Assembly (NCBI RefSeq): GCF_963576615.1
Contig: NC_088715.1
Span: 52,244,007-52,308,006 of the forward strand
DNA from: Watersipora subatra
Taxonomy: Eukaryota > Bryozoa > Gymnolaemata > Cheilostomatida > Watersiporidae
DNA: 64,000 bases
Direction: 5' to 3'
Positions 35,401-44,949 of this stretch are shown here, in pieces (positions within the stretch are counted from its first letter, which is position 1; the number at the start of each line of letters is the position of its first letter). The notes beneath the pieces are model-generated. The model made no database searches. It saw only the letters and a list, made by a program, of their open reading frames with translations, and was not told the DNA's origin. A program made the position numbers and the translations under genes.

Positions 35401-38400
35401 AGGAGATGAGCCGATTGAGGAAGTAGTGCGGCGGGTATGCAAAGGTAATCCCAATGATGAGGGAGAGACAGAGCTAGTCAACCATCTAATCTCAATGAAA
35501 AAGGTTCTGACAATTGGTGTCCAAATCAATGACAGAACGTTTTCGTTCCTTTTAGATAGTGGGGCCTCGGTATCGTTGGTAACCAGCAGGCTAGTACAAC
35601 AACTCAAGTTAAATCCTGTCAGCAGGAAGGGTGACTGGGACACTGAGGTAGTCTCGGTTACTGGACAAAAACTTCCGTTGAACAGTGTGGTCGAGTTAAA
35701 TATCAAAATTGGAACTAAGAGTCGGGTACACGAATTCCCAGTACTGGGAAATTGTCGTCTAGCAGTAGATGGTGTACTCGGACTAGACATTCTCGCTACC
35801 CTTCCTCCCTTCACAGTTGATGTGAAGGCCAAGAAGGTGTTTATTGGGAATGAGCAGATGCCAGTATCTGGTGCAGTAGATCTTCAGGTGTCTGCGTGTG
35901 CAGCAGACACCGTGAAGATTGCACCAAGAACTGCGGTAGTGGTACCGTGCAAGCTCTCCTTGCCTATCAAACTGGGTACTGAGTTACTGTTTGAGCAGGT
36001 CTCACAGCCTGTGGGTGAGCTGTTAAGTCCACACACGTTAGTCTGTGCAGACGCCACTATCCCAGTCCGGGTTGCTAACGTAAGTCAGCACCCAGTTACT
36101 GTCTACGCGAATTCCAAAGTGGGAGTTGTTTCTCTAGCTGCTGAGGTTAAAAGCCATGGTATTGCTGAACACAAGCCATTAGGAAAACATTCCAGTGAAG
36201 TGTTGAAGTCTCTCAATCTTGGAGATAGCAACATCACTTGGGAGGAAGAGGGCAGGTTGAAAGAGTTGCTGGTGAAGTACTCACAGTTGTTTGCCAATGA
36301 AGACGCTGATCTTCCTGGTACAACAGCCTGTGAGCACGAGATAAAGGTGACCGATGGGCGTCCCATCAGACTGAAACCATATAGAGTGCCGCAGAGTAAG
36401 AGAAGTGAGGTAGAGGACAAACTCGAAGATCTGCTTCGAGCTGGTGTCATCTCCCCTTCTAGCTCTCCCTGGGCATCTCCTGTGGTTTTGGTGTCTAAAC
36501 CCGATGGTTCAGTGAGAATATGCATTGACTATCGGAAGCTCAATGCCGTCACTGTGCCAGATGCCTATCCTCTGCCACGTATTGATGAAGCCATAGAATT
36601 TCTGTCAGGGGCGCAGTATCTTACTACCCTTGATTTATTTTCTGGTTTTCACCAAGTCCCTGTGGCGGAAGATTCAAGGAAATACACCGCATTCATTACC
36701 AGCAAAGGCCTGTTCGAATGGAATCGACTTCCTTTCGGATTGCGCAATAGTCCTGCTACGTTTCAACGACTCATGTCGTTTGTACTCAGTGGGCTATTGT
36801 TCAGCTCAGCCATAGTGTATCTTGATGATGTTCTCATCGCTAGCAAAACCTTTGATGAGCATGTCAAACATTTGGAGGAGGTGTTTCAACGTCTTCTCCA
36901 GTTTGGGCTCGGACTGAAGATGAAAAAATGTCATTGGGTCAGAAGATCCTTGCCATTTTTGGGTTTTATCATATCCCCTGAAGGGTCATGTCCAAACCCG
37001 GAGAACATCAGCAAGTTAGCTGACTATACTCCTCCTTCTAATGTCTCTCAGGTGCGTACGTTCTTGGGATTTTGTAATTTCTATCGCCGGTTTGTGGCTA
37101 ACTATGCTGAAATAGTAAGACCACTGACCAATCTGACGAAAAAACGAAATCAGTTTGTCTGGACTAAGGAATGCGATGTGGCATTCAAGACACTGATTAA
37201 AAAGCTCACCAAAGCACCCGTACTTCGGTATCCCCAGTTCGACAAGGTGTTCCTTGTGTCTGTTGATGCTAGCAAGTATGCTTGTGGTGGAGTTCTGAGT
37301 CAGATTTATGGTGATAGAGAACATCCGATTGCATATTTCTCTCGCACGTTTCAGAAGCATGAGGTAAAGTATGAGACAGTAGAGAAAGAGCTGTATGCAA
37401 TCGTTCTTGCTTTGAAACATTGGCGTCATTATCTGTATGGCCACCCAGTTTATGTGTATAGTGACCAACAAAGTATAAGCTGGGGAATCAAGCAAGTTAA
37501 TAATGCAAGGCTCATGAAATGGGTGTCACAGCTGGCGGAGTTTGATGTCAAAATATTCTATCGACCTGGGTCGAAGAACCGCCCAGCTGACTTCTTCAGT
37601 CGCATGAATTATACTTCTGCGGGCCTGGAGAGTGATGAACCAGTTTTAGCAACCAGGCCCATGGTGTCAGCACTGTTTTCTTTGGCTTTAGAGCCTCAGA
37701 AAGACTACCTAAGAGTAGAGCAGCGCAAGGACCCAGTCCTCCGCTACGTGATTGAAAGGAAAGTTAACTCTCTTCCTCTTTCACATGTCCCGGAGGATTT
37801 AAGGTTAGAGGTTGCGAAGATGGAGAAGAAATGCGATTATTCTATTAAGGATGGGTGTTTACGCAACTTCTCTGACTCTTTAGGCCGGCTGGTGGTGCCT
37901 AGGCACCTAATTACTAGAGTTTTAGAGGAGTGTCATGATACGGTATATGGAGGACACTTTAAGGTCGAGAAAACACTTGGTAAGGTGTTGGAGAAGTTCT
38001 ACTGGCCTACAGTCAGGAAGGACGTAGATAACTGGGTAAAATCTTGCCAAGGGTGCCTTACGAGGTCCCATATGACACATCCCAATAAAGAGCCGATGCA
38101 GCCTATTTTGGCTGCAGCTCCATGGAATGCTGTTGTAATGGACATCTTAGGCCCACTGCCAGTGTCCAATAGGGGTTTCAAATACATCTTAGTGATGATG
38201 GACCGGTTCACTAAGTACCCCGAGTGTGCCCCTCTGAGGTCTATTTCTGCCAAAATAGTGGCCAGGAGCTTTGTACAGCTCATAGTTTGTAGACATGGTG
38301 TACCCAATCAGCTACAAACGGACAGAGGTACGCAGTTTACTTCTCAACTGCTAAATCAAGTCTCAAAGTTATTGGGAATGAAACAATCATTTAGCAGCGC

Positions 38401-39244
38401 TTACCACCCTGAGAGTCAGGGATTGGTCGAGAAGTTCAATGGAACTTTGTTACAACTCCTGAAGGCGTATGTGGACAGGGACCAAAAGGACTGGTGTTCC
38501 TACTTGGACCTGGTTCTACTAGCCTACAGGACAAGCAAACATACTTCAACCGGGTTCTCCCCGTTTGAGATGGAACATGGTCGGACCTGCCGCCTGCCTG
38601 TTCATTTCCTCTGCCCTCCAACTGATGAACCAAGTTTTGATTCATCTGATGATTTTGTCCTGACCTTAAGGCAGCAGCTCAGGAAATCATGGAAGGTAGC
38701 CCATGAGACTAATGAAGCTGCCAGTTTGGCACAGAAGAGGCAGCATGATAAGCGGGTGAATGTTGATAATATACACCCAGGAGATAAGGTTTACGTGAAG
38801 CGTCCTAATCTCAGGATTGGACTCTCACCTAAACTCCAGCCTGTCTACAAGGGACCCTATGAGGTTCTTGTTAAGCAAGGGGTAGATGTGCTTTTGCGGC
38901 AGGGTAGATCCCAAAAGCCCGACTGGGTTCACCTTAATGACTGCAAGCTTGCTCATGAACGGACACAGCATTGGCCTGATGCTGTGGGCTCTGAGGTAGT
39001 TCCCCCTTTTGGTGGTCTTGCCACGCCAACTACGCAAGCAGTGGGTCCAGTCCCAAATGCAATGTCTGGTGCTGATGGTGGAGATAACTCCACAGCATCT
39101 GATGTGGTAGCAGACTCAGGTCAGTCACCCGAGGCTGAGGAGGATAACATCAATTGGGATGATGAGTTAGAGGCAAAAGAGTTGCCACGGTACGAGCTGC
39201 GACCACGCGGCCCTAGGCCCATGTATGACATGAGCAAGTGGTGA
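32456..39244 (+). CDS. Gag-Env-like-Pol polyprotein (2,262 residues)
   Basis: The start chosen is the first ATG, at 32456. Domains in order: N-terminal coiled-coil (1-45); Gag capsid-like region (to about 300); CCHC zinc knuckle CWNCNSFGHFAATC (318-331). Next is an Env-like segment with a hydrophobic signal-like stretch (384-401), paired cysteines, seven N-X-S/T sequons, an RNKR site (651-654) and a transmembrane stretch (927-942) followed by a Lys/Arg-rich tail. Aspartic protease follows with DSGAS (D1034), then reverse transcriptase (about 1300-1500) with YLDD (1455-1458), RNase H with D1604, an HHCC integrase zinc finger (H1827...C1864/C1867), a D1896/D1956/E1992 core with 35 residues between D and E, and a GPY/F-like KGPYEVLVKQG end. 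There is no stop or frameshift between gag, env and pol. Pol identity is certain. The Env role is inferred from topology motifs, and its viral family is not recognised. Confidence 0.95.
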   Translation: MAELERVKADNVRLVQEHERLVEEVRQATSHIKTLEQRAAGNSELASSMLASSWMAVGGTAIPKYDLERKENPFAQFRLDFEIHCQGMGLDDRSPSRQMLLHKALEGLALQRYKAILQEGNLTSYKDIMDELETYLTALEGGVRYSSTSFHRRQQEEGETVTAYYAALMKLAKISWPDPGNPPPEQVLLEKFIRGLRLPLKRIVLAKEPDNIKAALEQACKAQAQREFLLEDEPLVTAAAVHDDALTKQVEDLTKQVSNLVAFAASPRSFDPRVNVPHAQQPNDCPRWPEPRHHFPPRKNGVGRRPGTAYNSRGDQRCWNCNSFGHFAATCRKPQRSRGSRPPRVNPPQSGRPRDSVNSTTVVNQEADALGRSAGGGVSFRQGHVFLAMFCFMSLVAGSSAQKPMVCQTTVRGQLFKLPAIYECQIDSIASATASPQDVTLELARRNLLQYKSKGWVCRGTKSKARLLRYFFGDELLKEFSEEPIPVSIDQCWEMLKKGTSPAGPLLNTSTGLMKTNNDLNWRTPRGGLPECCKWREWVVSNYYVTPVSVYSHFGAKTFQCTGADVSGCPPYSKGQCQLDDKSLVWEVNDKVECEYLPYQTMLGTRAGTSWMSADGQLALTTHQTRNVSDCGVTWVLSDQGIAFRQIGLERNKRAGSDDNSIGYVMTDILAAELQGLHDVVRDEMHTLYRHSLQQTCSSMEVMPELVRAFTISNPTMAVRQLLNKTGVVAAATHEVLELWSCLTIRNVTFKNVSSSWIAKKSCLVEVPVQIYLHNQTYDGYLDTQTLVIKHTGTPMGCSEQPWVTFRLLKRMYTYHRPTFSVKRVSPEVGPAIPFTHLPLQDDFDNLVTPRVFSPVVMYTWQELQPAADLNALLHNQLVEMEVLNDLKVISQPVNYSRSAPGNRLAENTVRRGLANAATFLREPIHLWVFLSCLILNICFLVKCFKKFQWYRYFETRFISLRSNKDRIVKGPSSRAEVESFIGDEPIEEVVRRVCKGNPNDEGETELVNHLISMKKVLTIGVQINDRTFSFLLDSGASVSLVTSRLVQQLKLNPVSRKGDWDTEVVSVTGQKLPLNSVVELNIKIGTKSRVHEFPVLGNCRLAVDGVLGLDILATLPPFTVDVKAKKVFIGNEQMPVSGAVDLQVSACAADTVKIAPRTAVVVPCKLSLPIKLGTELLFEQVSQPVGELLSPHTLVCADATIPVRVANVSQHPVTVYANSKVGVVSLAAEVKSHGIAEHKPLGKHSSEVLKSLNLGDSNITWEEEGRLKELLVKYSQLFANEDADLPGTTACEHEIKVTDGRPIRLKPYRVPQSKRSEVEDKLEDLLRAGVISPSSSPWASPVVLVSKPDGSVRICIDYRKLNAVTVPDAYPLPRIDEAIEFLSGAQYLTTLDLFSGFHQVPVAEDSRKYTAFITSKGLFEWNRLPFGLRNSPATFQRLMSFVLSGLLFSSAIVYLDDVLIASKTFDEHVKHLEEVFQRLLQFGLGLKMKKCHWVRRSLPFLGFIISPEGSCPNPENISKLADYTPPSNVSQVRTFLGFCNFYRRFVANYAEIVRPLTNLTKKRNQFVWTKECDVAFKTLIKKLTKAPVLRYPQFDKVFLVSVDASKYACGGVLSQIYGDREHPIAYFSRTFQKHEVKYETVEKELYAIVLALKHWRHYLYGHPVYVYSDQQSISWGIKQVNNARLMKWVSQLAEFDVKIFYRPGSKNRPADFFSRMNYTSAGLESDEPVLATRPMVSALFSLALEPQKDYLRVEQRKDPVLRYVIERKVNSLPLSHVPEDLRLEVAKMEKKCDYSIKDGCLRNFSDSLGRLVVPRHLITRVLEECHDTVYGGHFKVEKTLGKVLEKFYWPTVRKDVDNWVKSCQGCLTRSHMTHPNKEPMQPILAAAPWNAVVMDILGPLPVSNRGFKYILVMMDRFTKYPECAPLRSISAKIVARSFVQLIVCRHGVPNQLQTDRGTQFTSQLLNQVSKLLGMKQSFSSAYHPESQGLVEKFNGTLLQLLKAYVDRDQKDWCSYLDLVLLAYRTSKHTSTGFSPFEMEHGRTCRLPVHFLCPPTDEPSFDSSDDFVLTLRQQLRKSWKVAHETNEAASLAQKRQHDKRVNVDNIHPGDKVYVKRPNLRIGLSPKLQPVYKGPYEVLVKQGVDVLLRQGRSQKPDWVHLNDCKLAHERTQHWPDAVGSEVVPPFGGLATPTTQAVGPVPNAMSGADGGDNSTASDVVADSGQSPEAEEDNINWDDELEAKELPRYELRPRGPRPMYDMSKW
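33407..33448 (+). other. Gag CCHC zinc knuckle
   Basis: C-X2-C-X4-H-X4-C. It marks the nucleocapsid end of Gag and the last clear Gag feature before the Env-like segment. Confidence 0.95.
33605..35300 (+). other. Env-like glycoprotein segment of the polyprotein
   Basis: Residues about 384-948. The hydrophobic stretch at 384-401 ends GSSAQ and resembles a signal peptide. The ectodomain of about 525 residues holds many cysteines and sequons (NTST, NVSD, NKTG, NVTF, NVSS, NQTY, NYSR). RNKR at 651-654 could be a proprotein-convertase site giving surface and membrane subunits of about 250 and 290 residues. The membrane span at 927-942 is followed by KCFKKFQWYR, consistent with a cytosolic tail. 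An acceptor-like TTCTTAG directly precedes an in-frame ATG at 33620, so a spliced Env-Pol message is possible. It does not match the Env motifs I know from gypsy or vertebrate retroviruses. Confidence 0.75.
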
Positions 39245-39518
39245 AAAAAAAAAAAAAAAACAATAATAAAACGGCAGCAAATCGTACTATAATCTCGTAT
39301 TATATACACACATATATACAACTAAGACTATGCGAAAAGGAGCGCTAGTTTTACTGGAATTCTAAACCATGGGTATAGGTACGAGGTGGACTATGATTCC
39401 CTCGCCATCTATCTGGTTGGTGTTATTCCAATGTAGTTGAGATCGCCAAATGAACATAATTGACTAACTACACGCGTGTGGTTGGCTTGATTACATTCAT
39501 GTATACCTCAAATTGCAG

Positions 39519-39893
39519 ATGGCTGAGAGGAGTACCAGTGAGGGAGTAGTGGTGAAGGACGAGGTGGTGGAAAGGTCCATAGCCATGGACACAGTGGAAA
39601 ATTCCGTGAGCCAATCCGAGACTTCTGGGCCAAGCAGCGAATCCCAGCCAATGCCTGCAGTCAATGCTCAAAAGACGACCGGCAAAAGGGCCACCAAGGA
39701 AAAGGGCGAAAGGAGGAAGTCGAAGAAGGCAAAGGACTGTTGTAGTGCCGCCAGGGAATTAAGGAGACTCAGACAGTTGCTGAGAGACAGAAGAGCGGCC
39801 GTCCAATCAGCCCGGGACCGATCAAGCTACATGACCAATGTGTTAGATAAACTATTAAATGACATTCTGGCTGAAAAGAAGAGTAGCATGTAA
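39519..39893 (+). CDS. retroelement accessory protein, basic, 124 residues
   Basis: It lies between pol and the 3' LTR in the same orientation. ATG at 39519 is immediately preceded by TTGCAG, a splice-acceptor-like string, which suggests expression from a spliced mRNA. Residues 1-50 are acidic and Ser/Thr-rich. Residues about 55-75 are Lys/Arg-rich (KRATKEKGERRKSKKAK), like a nuclear localisation signal. Residues about 80-101 are Arg-rich and helical (RELRRLRQLLRDRR). The C-terminus has a Leu-rich LDKLLNDIL. An Arg-rich helix followed by a Leu-rich patch recalls Rev-type RNA export regulators, but this is only an analogy. A coiled-coil DNA- or RNA-binding protein is equally possible. Confidence 0.65.
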   Translation: MAERSTSEGVVVKDEVVERSIAMDTVENSVSQSETSGPSSESQPMPAVNAQKTTGKRATKEKGERRKSKKAKDCCSAARELRRLRQLLRDRRAAVQSARDRSSYMTNVLDKLLNDILAEKKSSM

Positions 39894-39997
39894 CTATTAT
39901 GTATATATCAACTATATGAAATACACCACTTCTCCCTATACCTTGCTACTGCTCTCCTCCTTCTCGGCCAAGCAAAGCATCGGGCACGATGCTTTTT

Positions 39998-40010
39998 GAA
40001 AGAAGGAAGG
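39998..40010 (+). other. polypurine tract
   Basis: GAAAGAAGGAAGG directly abuts the 3' LTR start TATAAGG, the expected plus-strand primer position. It supports the LTR boundary chosen from the GTTG duplication. Confidence 0.85.
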
Positions 40011-41395
40011 TATAAGGTGCCATATAGCTGTATTGTGTATTGCCAAACACGTTTGCAATACCCAACACTGATGCACAATATATTTTGTGTATTGCTAGGT
40101 ACACTAGCAATAGCCATTATACAACAGCCATGAGTTTAAAAATCGTTACTGCTTGTCACTATTAGGTTTACTAGTAGTGCACGAGGCAAAGACTCAATAG
40201 ATGCTAAAAGGATCTATTGCTTTGTACAACATAAAATTGCAACATCAGCTAAATATATTGGAGCGGTATCCATGTGTTTAGCACGAGAGGGTCACACCTG
40301 CATGTGACCACAAGCTAGACCTGGTCAACTCTGGAAATAAACAGATTTCTCACGGTTTAAGCAAATGTCTCAATATTTTGGGCGGCTTGACGTTATAACC
40401 CGGATTTTCGAGTTATAACCTTCAACCGCCTAAGCCGGATTTGAGGAGCGGGTTTGTGCAAAGTCACAGTCACAAGTGGTACCGACGTCAGCGTTAATCC
40501 AAGTTAATGCTACAGAAAATACCACACGACGCCGCAAAAGCTTAAGCAAGATCCGTGTAGAATTGTATAAAAACCCAGAGCTTGTGCACATCTCTTCAGT
40601 TGGTTTCCAGTCACTGTTAATGACCAAGCACCACTGAGTGAGAGAAGGCACCAGAGTTCCAAGCTACATGTAAGTTGTATTGTGTTGTCACAAAGTAAAG
40701 GGGTGGACATTGGGAGAATGCTGAAGGGAAAACAGACTCCATATGGAAAAAAAAAAAAAAACTCGTGCTGTTAGAAAATTTTAATCTAATACACTGGTAG
40801 ACTCCAGGGACACTACATACTTTTAATTAAATCAATTATATACATATATATTGTATAGAGTAAAACTTCATGGATAATTGTGGTTGCCTCATATGGACAA
40901 AGCCTTTTGGCTGATGCTGACTACTATTTTCTAATATTATATTACACTAGGTGTTGGGATTTTGAAAATATAATGGGAGTACATGAAATGTTAAACTAAA
41001 ACTTGTTGTCCTCACATCTAATAATAACTACTGTTTAGTGCTCTATGAATAATTATTCCTGTTGGTCATATAAGGAGTCTTCTCATTCGTGCCAATAATT
41101 CAGAATATTCGAGATTTGTACACATCTACAATGCTACACAACCCACAGCAGAGCCGGACGCTCAGTTCATTGTCTAGATATAGTGCATTACACATAGACC
41201 TTGTAATAAGATGATATGCGGGTGTCTTGAAGGCTAATTAAGGAGAGTGCAAGTTTAAGATGCACAGAAAAATATCCAAATAGATTGTAAGAGAGAAACA
41301 AACAATGAGATAGATATATACAGTAAACCACTGATATAACCGAGGCAAATTTGAATAATTAACCATGACACACTTGGCATATTTTTCCTATTACA
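40011..41395 (+). repeat. 3' LTR
   Basis: 1,385 bp, over 99% identical to the 5' LTR. Differences include TGTTAA/CGTTAA, AAAACTT/AAAGCTT, TTTGTAC/CTTGTGC, AATTAATCC/AATTATTCC, GTGCGTT/GTGCATT and one extra A in an A/G run. Confidence 0.95.
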
Positions 41396-41399
41396 GTTG

Positions 41400-43340
41400 C
41401 GTCTGCTTCTTTTCACATATAGATGATAAGCTGTGCAAATATACTATCGGCTTGAAACAACAAAATACAGCTAATACACATAATATATTCCATCATATGT
41501 ATATAAATTACACTTTGTCTAACTTGAAATTAGCTTCAGATAAACTTTTAATCTACAACTTGATCAAAAGTGTTGAAATAGCTATAGAGTTTGTTTCACT
41601 CATTCCTAAAAAGATTGATTAAAAATTTATATAGATTCCGGAATGGTTTCAACATTGGAGTTGTGTTCTACCTACTGCAAAAGGGATCACAGTAAAAAAC
41701 ATATATATTAATAATGGCTTTCAGGCATTTTCAATGTTGAATTCACACTGAATTACAGTTGATTATGCCATCAACTACAAACTATTTCAAAAAATATCTT
41801 GTTTAAAGCAATGGTAACACACAATGCTGCTCGATAAAATATCCCATTTTAAAAATTATTGTAATACACTAAGTACTTTCGCCAAACTAAAATTAATTTA
41901 AAAAGGCTACAAATACTTGGAACTTTGTTATAACAAGATAAGTAAACGTTATAAATTTACAAAGTAAAATTAAGTGAAGTATTTGAAGTGATCTTTATCG
42001 GCTTTCATCCTTTAACTATTTCAGTTTTAGCCACTAATTATCCACCTTCAGTTCTTTGTATTTACAAATACTTACACTTAAAAATAAGAGGTGCTAGTGT
42101 TAAGTAAAACAGTTTTACATTGTAAAAAAAATTAAAAATGTAAAAATTTGGAAAAATTTTCACAATTTGCTACTTGAAATAATATAAAAAACTCTAAGGC
42201 TAGTTTTTTCTCAATAGCGTTAATAATAATGAGTTGGTAATCTAATTACGTTGGTTAAACTCTTACGCTATTGGTGCTCCACAGGTGCCCTCGCTTTTTG
42301 GCAGATAAATTCAGACCTGGAGTAAAACTATTTAGTTGGTAAATACTCATATGCCAACATAAAGCAAAAGTTAAACTTGACACAGACTCAAATAAATATA
42401 CAGTCTTATAGTTTGATACGGTGCATATTCAAGCTATAAGTGCGGAGAAACCAAAGCCTTTTCTTCGTATTAGAATACACTTGCCAAAAGATTTAAGTAA
42501 TCCAAACAAGATAAAATGCTTTTATCTTTGCCAAAACCAAAAACTGGCAGTAGAATTAATAGACCAACGAGTATGCCATTATAAACTGAACATTACAGAT
42601 ACCGCAGTGTAAACAGCGCCTACCGTGCCATGCCATGCCAGTGGTTACTAACCTTCCGGTTAGCTTTCTTGGTTTACAGCCATAACCATGATAATGTTAT
42701 GCTCAACTGGCTAAGCAATAGTCTTAAGATCTTCAACACAAAATTGTATAACATTCACTATGTTTCAGTTGTACGGATGATGCGAATTAGGAATTGTGTG
42801 CACATTGAGTTAACATGTGAGAAGTGTTTCACTAAACACTTGTTTGTTACGGGTAATATGGTGCTTTGCTAAAATATGTTGAATTCCACTTTATAGCACT
42901 TAGCAGCGCACACCCGTTTTGCTTAGTGGCACACTTTCGAAATAGGAATGACGTAGTTATGGAAAATTTTAAAATAGAATAGCTGGCGTGGTATGTTTTT
43001 AGTGCATCATTTCCAAGTCCCATTTTAATATTTTGCAAGTATTCACCATTCGATAAAAAATTGCCCGTTTCTTCTTGCGGATTATACAAATTTGTGGATT
43101 CACCATGTCACGTCATGTCACGTCATGTCTCGTCAAGGGAAAGTAATGATTATCGATTGGCTGTAATGTTTCCTGATTCAATAGCGCAATATTTTTTATC
43201 AAAAATATACCACATGCGTCTCTCAAGTAAATGAGAGAATGGCAAGAACTTCATGGTATAGCTGACTAGCAGAGTTTTTGCAAGGTAGTGAAGTTGGTCA
43301 CAGATCTTGGGCACATGAGCAATCAAAAACCAATTATCTT
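41400..43340. other. gene-poor stretch right of the retroelement
   Basis: No gene is firmly supported. A 63-codon frame at 42421-42612 starts with GTG and has a protein-like composition but no ATG or family match. A short CATGTCACGT repeat lies at 43103-43132. Confidence 0.35.
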
Positions 43341-43344
43341 TCTT

Positions 43345-43420
43345 AGAATCAGTAGAGCAATTCGAACCACTGCCTTGCTGCTTAGTAGTTTGGAGCTCTA
43401 ACCACTACACTAGGGTTACA
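43345..43420 (-). repeat. tRNA-like SINE or tRNA pseudogene
   Basis: On minus, TAGTGTAGTGG (A box) and GGTTCGAATTG (B box) are about 43 nt apart, near-canonical tRNA spacing. Acceptor-stem pairing is not convincing, so it is called SINE or pseudogene and not a functional tRNA. Confidence 0.55.
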
Positions 43421-43887
43421 GCTGCCCCTTGTGCCTGAAAAGATTATCTTTAAGTAAAATATTGTGTTTTTACAACCTTTTTGCAACTAACTAGATGGCT
43501 GCATCTAATACTTGTAATACAAGACTGATGTGAGCATAATCTTTTGAAACAATTCTCCATTAATAGCAAAATCTTTGATTCTATTTATTTTGTTTGACAT
43601 TTATTGTATTTGATTTTAAAAATATCCATTATACAGCTGTCAACTGTTTTTTTGCTGTTTTGTAAAATTTAAAAGTGCGATGTGCTTTTAATACTTTTTA
43701 TCATGCCTTTTAAATTCTCATGACTCTCAAATTGTCAAATAACATAGGGAAAATTATTTTTGAGGTAATTTTTTCAATAATCATAATTCTTAAAATTACA
43801 ATTATTGAAAAATTAACAAGAAAATTTAGTTTCTGTTTTCCGGATTTTCACCTGTTGCGAGAGGCGCTGGTTAACCATGGAAAATGA

Positions 43888-44934
43888 TAGAGGTGAAACG
43901 AGACAGGTTTTTTAAGTTCGAGACGAGACACTGTCTTGTAAAAATTCGAGACTCGAGACATGAGACAGTAAAATAATGAGCTTTGGTGATGATTTCACAA
44001 CAGAAGGACTAGCGCACTTGGTATATATAAAATTGATAAACCTACTTTTAAATTGAAATTTCACCGGGTGTAAACGATTTAAATACAACATTTTAATAGT
44101 GATATGCATGTATTTTTTGTAAACAAAAGTGACACAAACAGCTCTAAAATAGCGAAGTTATATATTTCTAAGAATTTTGAGCTTGATTGATATATTGATT
44201 ATTTGATATAGATTGATGTAGCCTATACTTTTAACATCTATTGAATAGGTCTTATTTTTTACTGTAATGAAATGTGTAATGAAACCGATGGCCACGATCT
44301 ACAAAGAAGCACCGCAACTAAAAGAACACACGATAACACTTTCATTTTTATTGTTTCATTTATGTCAAGTTTTGTTTGTGTATTAACTGTAGTATGTGAA
44401 TTATATTTATATTGTAGGCCTACTCATGAAATTGTATGAATTACTGTACATATCCTTATATTGAACTAACGATAATTTCATTGTTACCCGAACACGGACT
44501 ATGGTCAATGCGGCCTTTAGTTCGTTTCTCCGTGTCCAAGCAAGTTTTACTCACACTTGGTAGTATATAAAAGAGGCCCGAATTTATGAAAGGCAGTTGG
44601 TGTTTGGACACAATACGATAAAATACAGACATTTATCTGCCACAGTCTTATTTATTAAATCGGATTAACTGGAGGGTAATTGGATACGACCCGGGTATCT
44701 GTTTTAAGGACACAGAACCGGACTACAATATATTAACAAGGCAGTTGCCCGCAATCCATTACGATATACAGTATGGAGTTGCTGTTACTGCGAGAAGCCA
44801 TGTTTTAACAGCTGTGCGCAGGCGCTTTAGTTCTATTTCTTGTCTCAAGTTTGGCAATAGTTAGGTCGAGACGAGACCGATACGAGATGAGACAGGTCGA
44901 TACTCGAGATGTCTTGTGTCTCGTTCCACCTCTA
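43888..44934. mobile_element. hAT-like non-autonomous element, 1,047 bp
   Basis: The terminal inverted repeats are TAGAGGTGAAACGAGACA and, reverse-complemented, TAGAGGTGGAACGAGACA. The flanks are GAAAATGA and GAAAGTGA, an 8-bp duplication with one mismatch, as expected for hAT. Sub-terminal GAGACGAGAC repeats mark both ends. No transposase frame is present. The interior holds an LTR-like promoter region. Confidence 0.75.
44564..44600 (+). promoter_or_regulatory. TATA box and initiator-like site inside the hAT-like element
   Basis: TATATAAAAG at 44564 is followed by GGCAGTTGG, with its A at about 44594. This resembles the TATAAAAA...TCAGTTGG pair of the retroelement LTR. About 85 bp further on, TGGATACGACCCGGG (44680) could be a primer-binding site. 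A captured LTR fragment is one explanation. Confidence 0.35.
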
Positions 44935-44949
44935 GAAAGTGAGGAATAC

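Larger units (their letters stand above)
29686..41399 (+). mobile_element. complete Ty3/Gypsy-type LTR retroelement with Env-like domain between Gag and Pol
   Basis: GTTG target duplications (29686-29689, 41396-41399) flank two nearly identical LTRs. Inside are a 1.4-kb leader, one 2,262-residue Gag-Env-Pol frame, a downstream 124-residue frame and a polypurine tract. Pol carries protease, reverse transcriptase, RNase H and integrase in the Gypsy order with a GPY/F-like end. Low LTR divergence and an unbroken frame imply a recent, possibly still active insertion. No standard tRNA primer-binding site starting TGG follows the 5' LTR. Confidence 0.95.

Noticed and set aside
35140-35832. 230-residue open frame on the minus strand
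   Set aside because: It is antisense to the intact polyprotein protease region and has no motifs of its own.
37016-37495. 159-residue open frame on the minus strand
   Set aside because: It is antisense to the RNase H region and is a shadow of the plus-strand frame.
43345-43420. Functional tRNA gene on minus
   Set aside because: A and B boxes are good, but the acceptor and anticodon stems do not pair convincingly and similar degenerate copies exist.
44680-44700. Complete LTR retrotransposon inside the hAT-like element
   Set aside because: Only promoter-like and primer-site-like strings are seen. No second LTR, polypurine tract or coding region.
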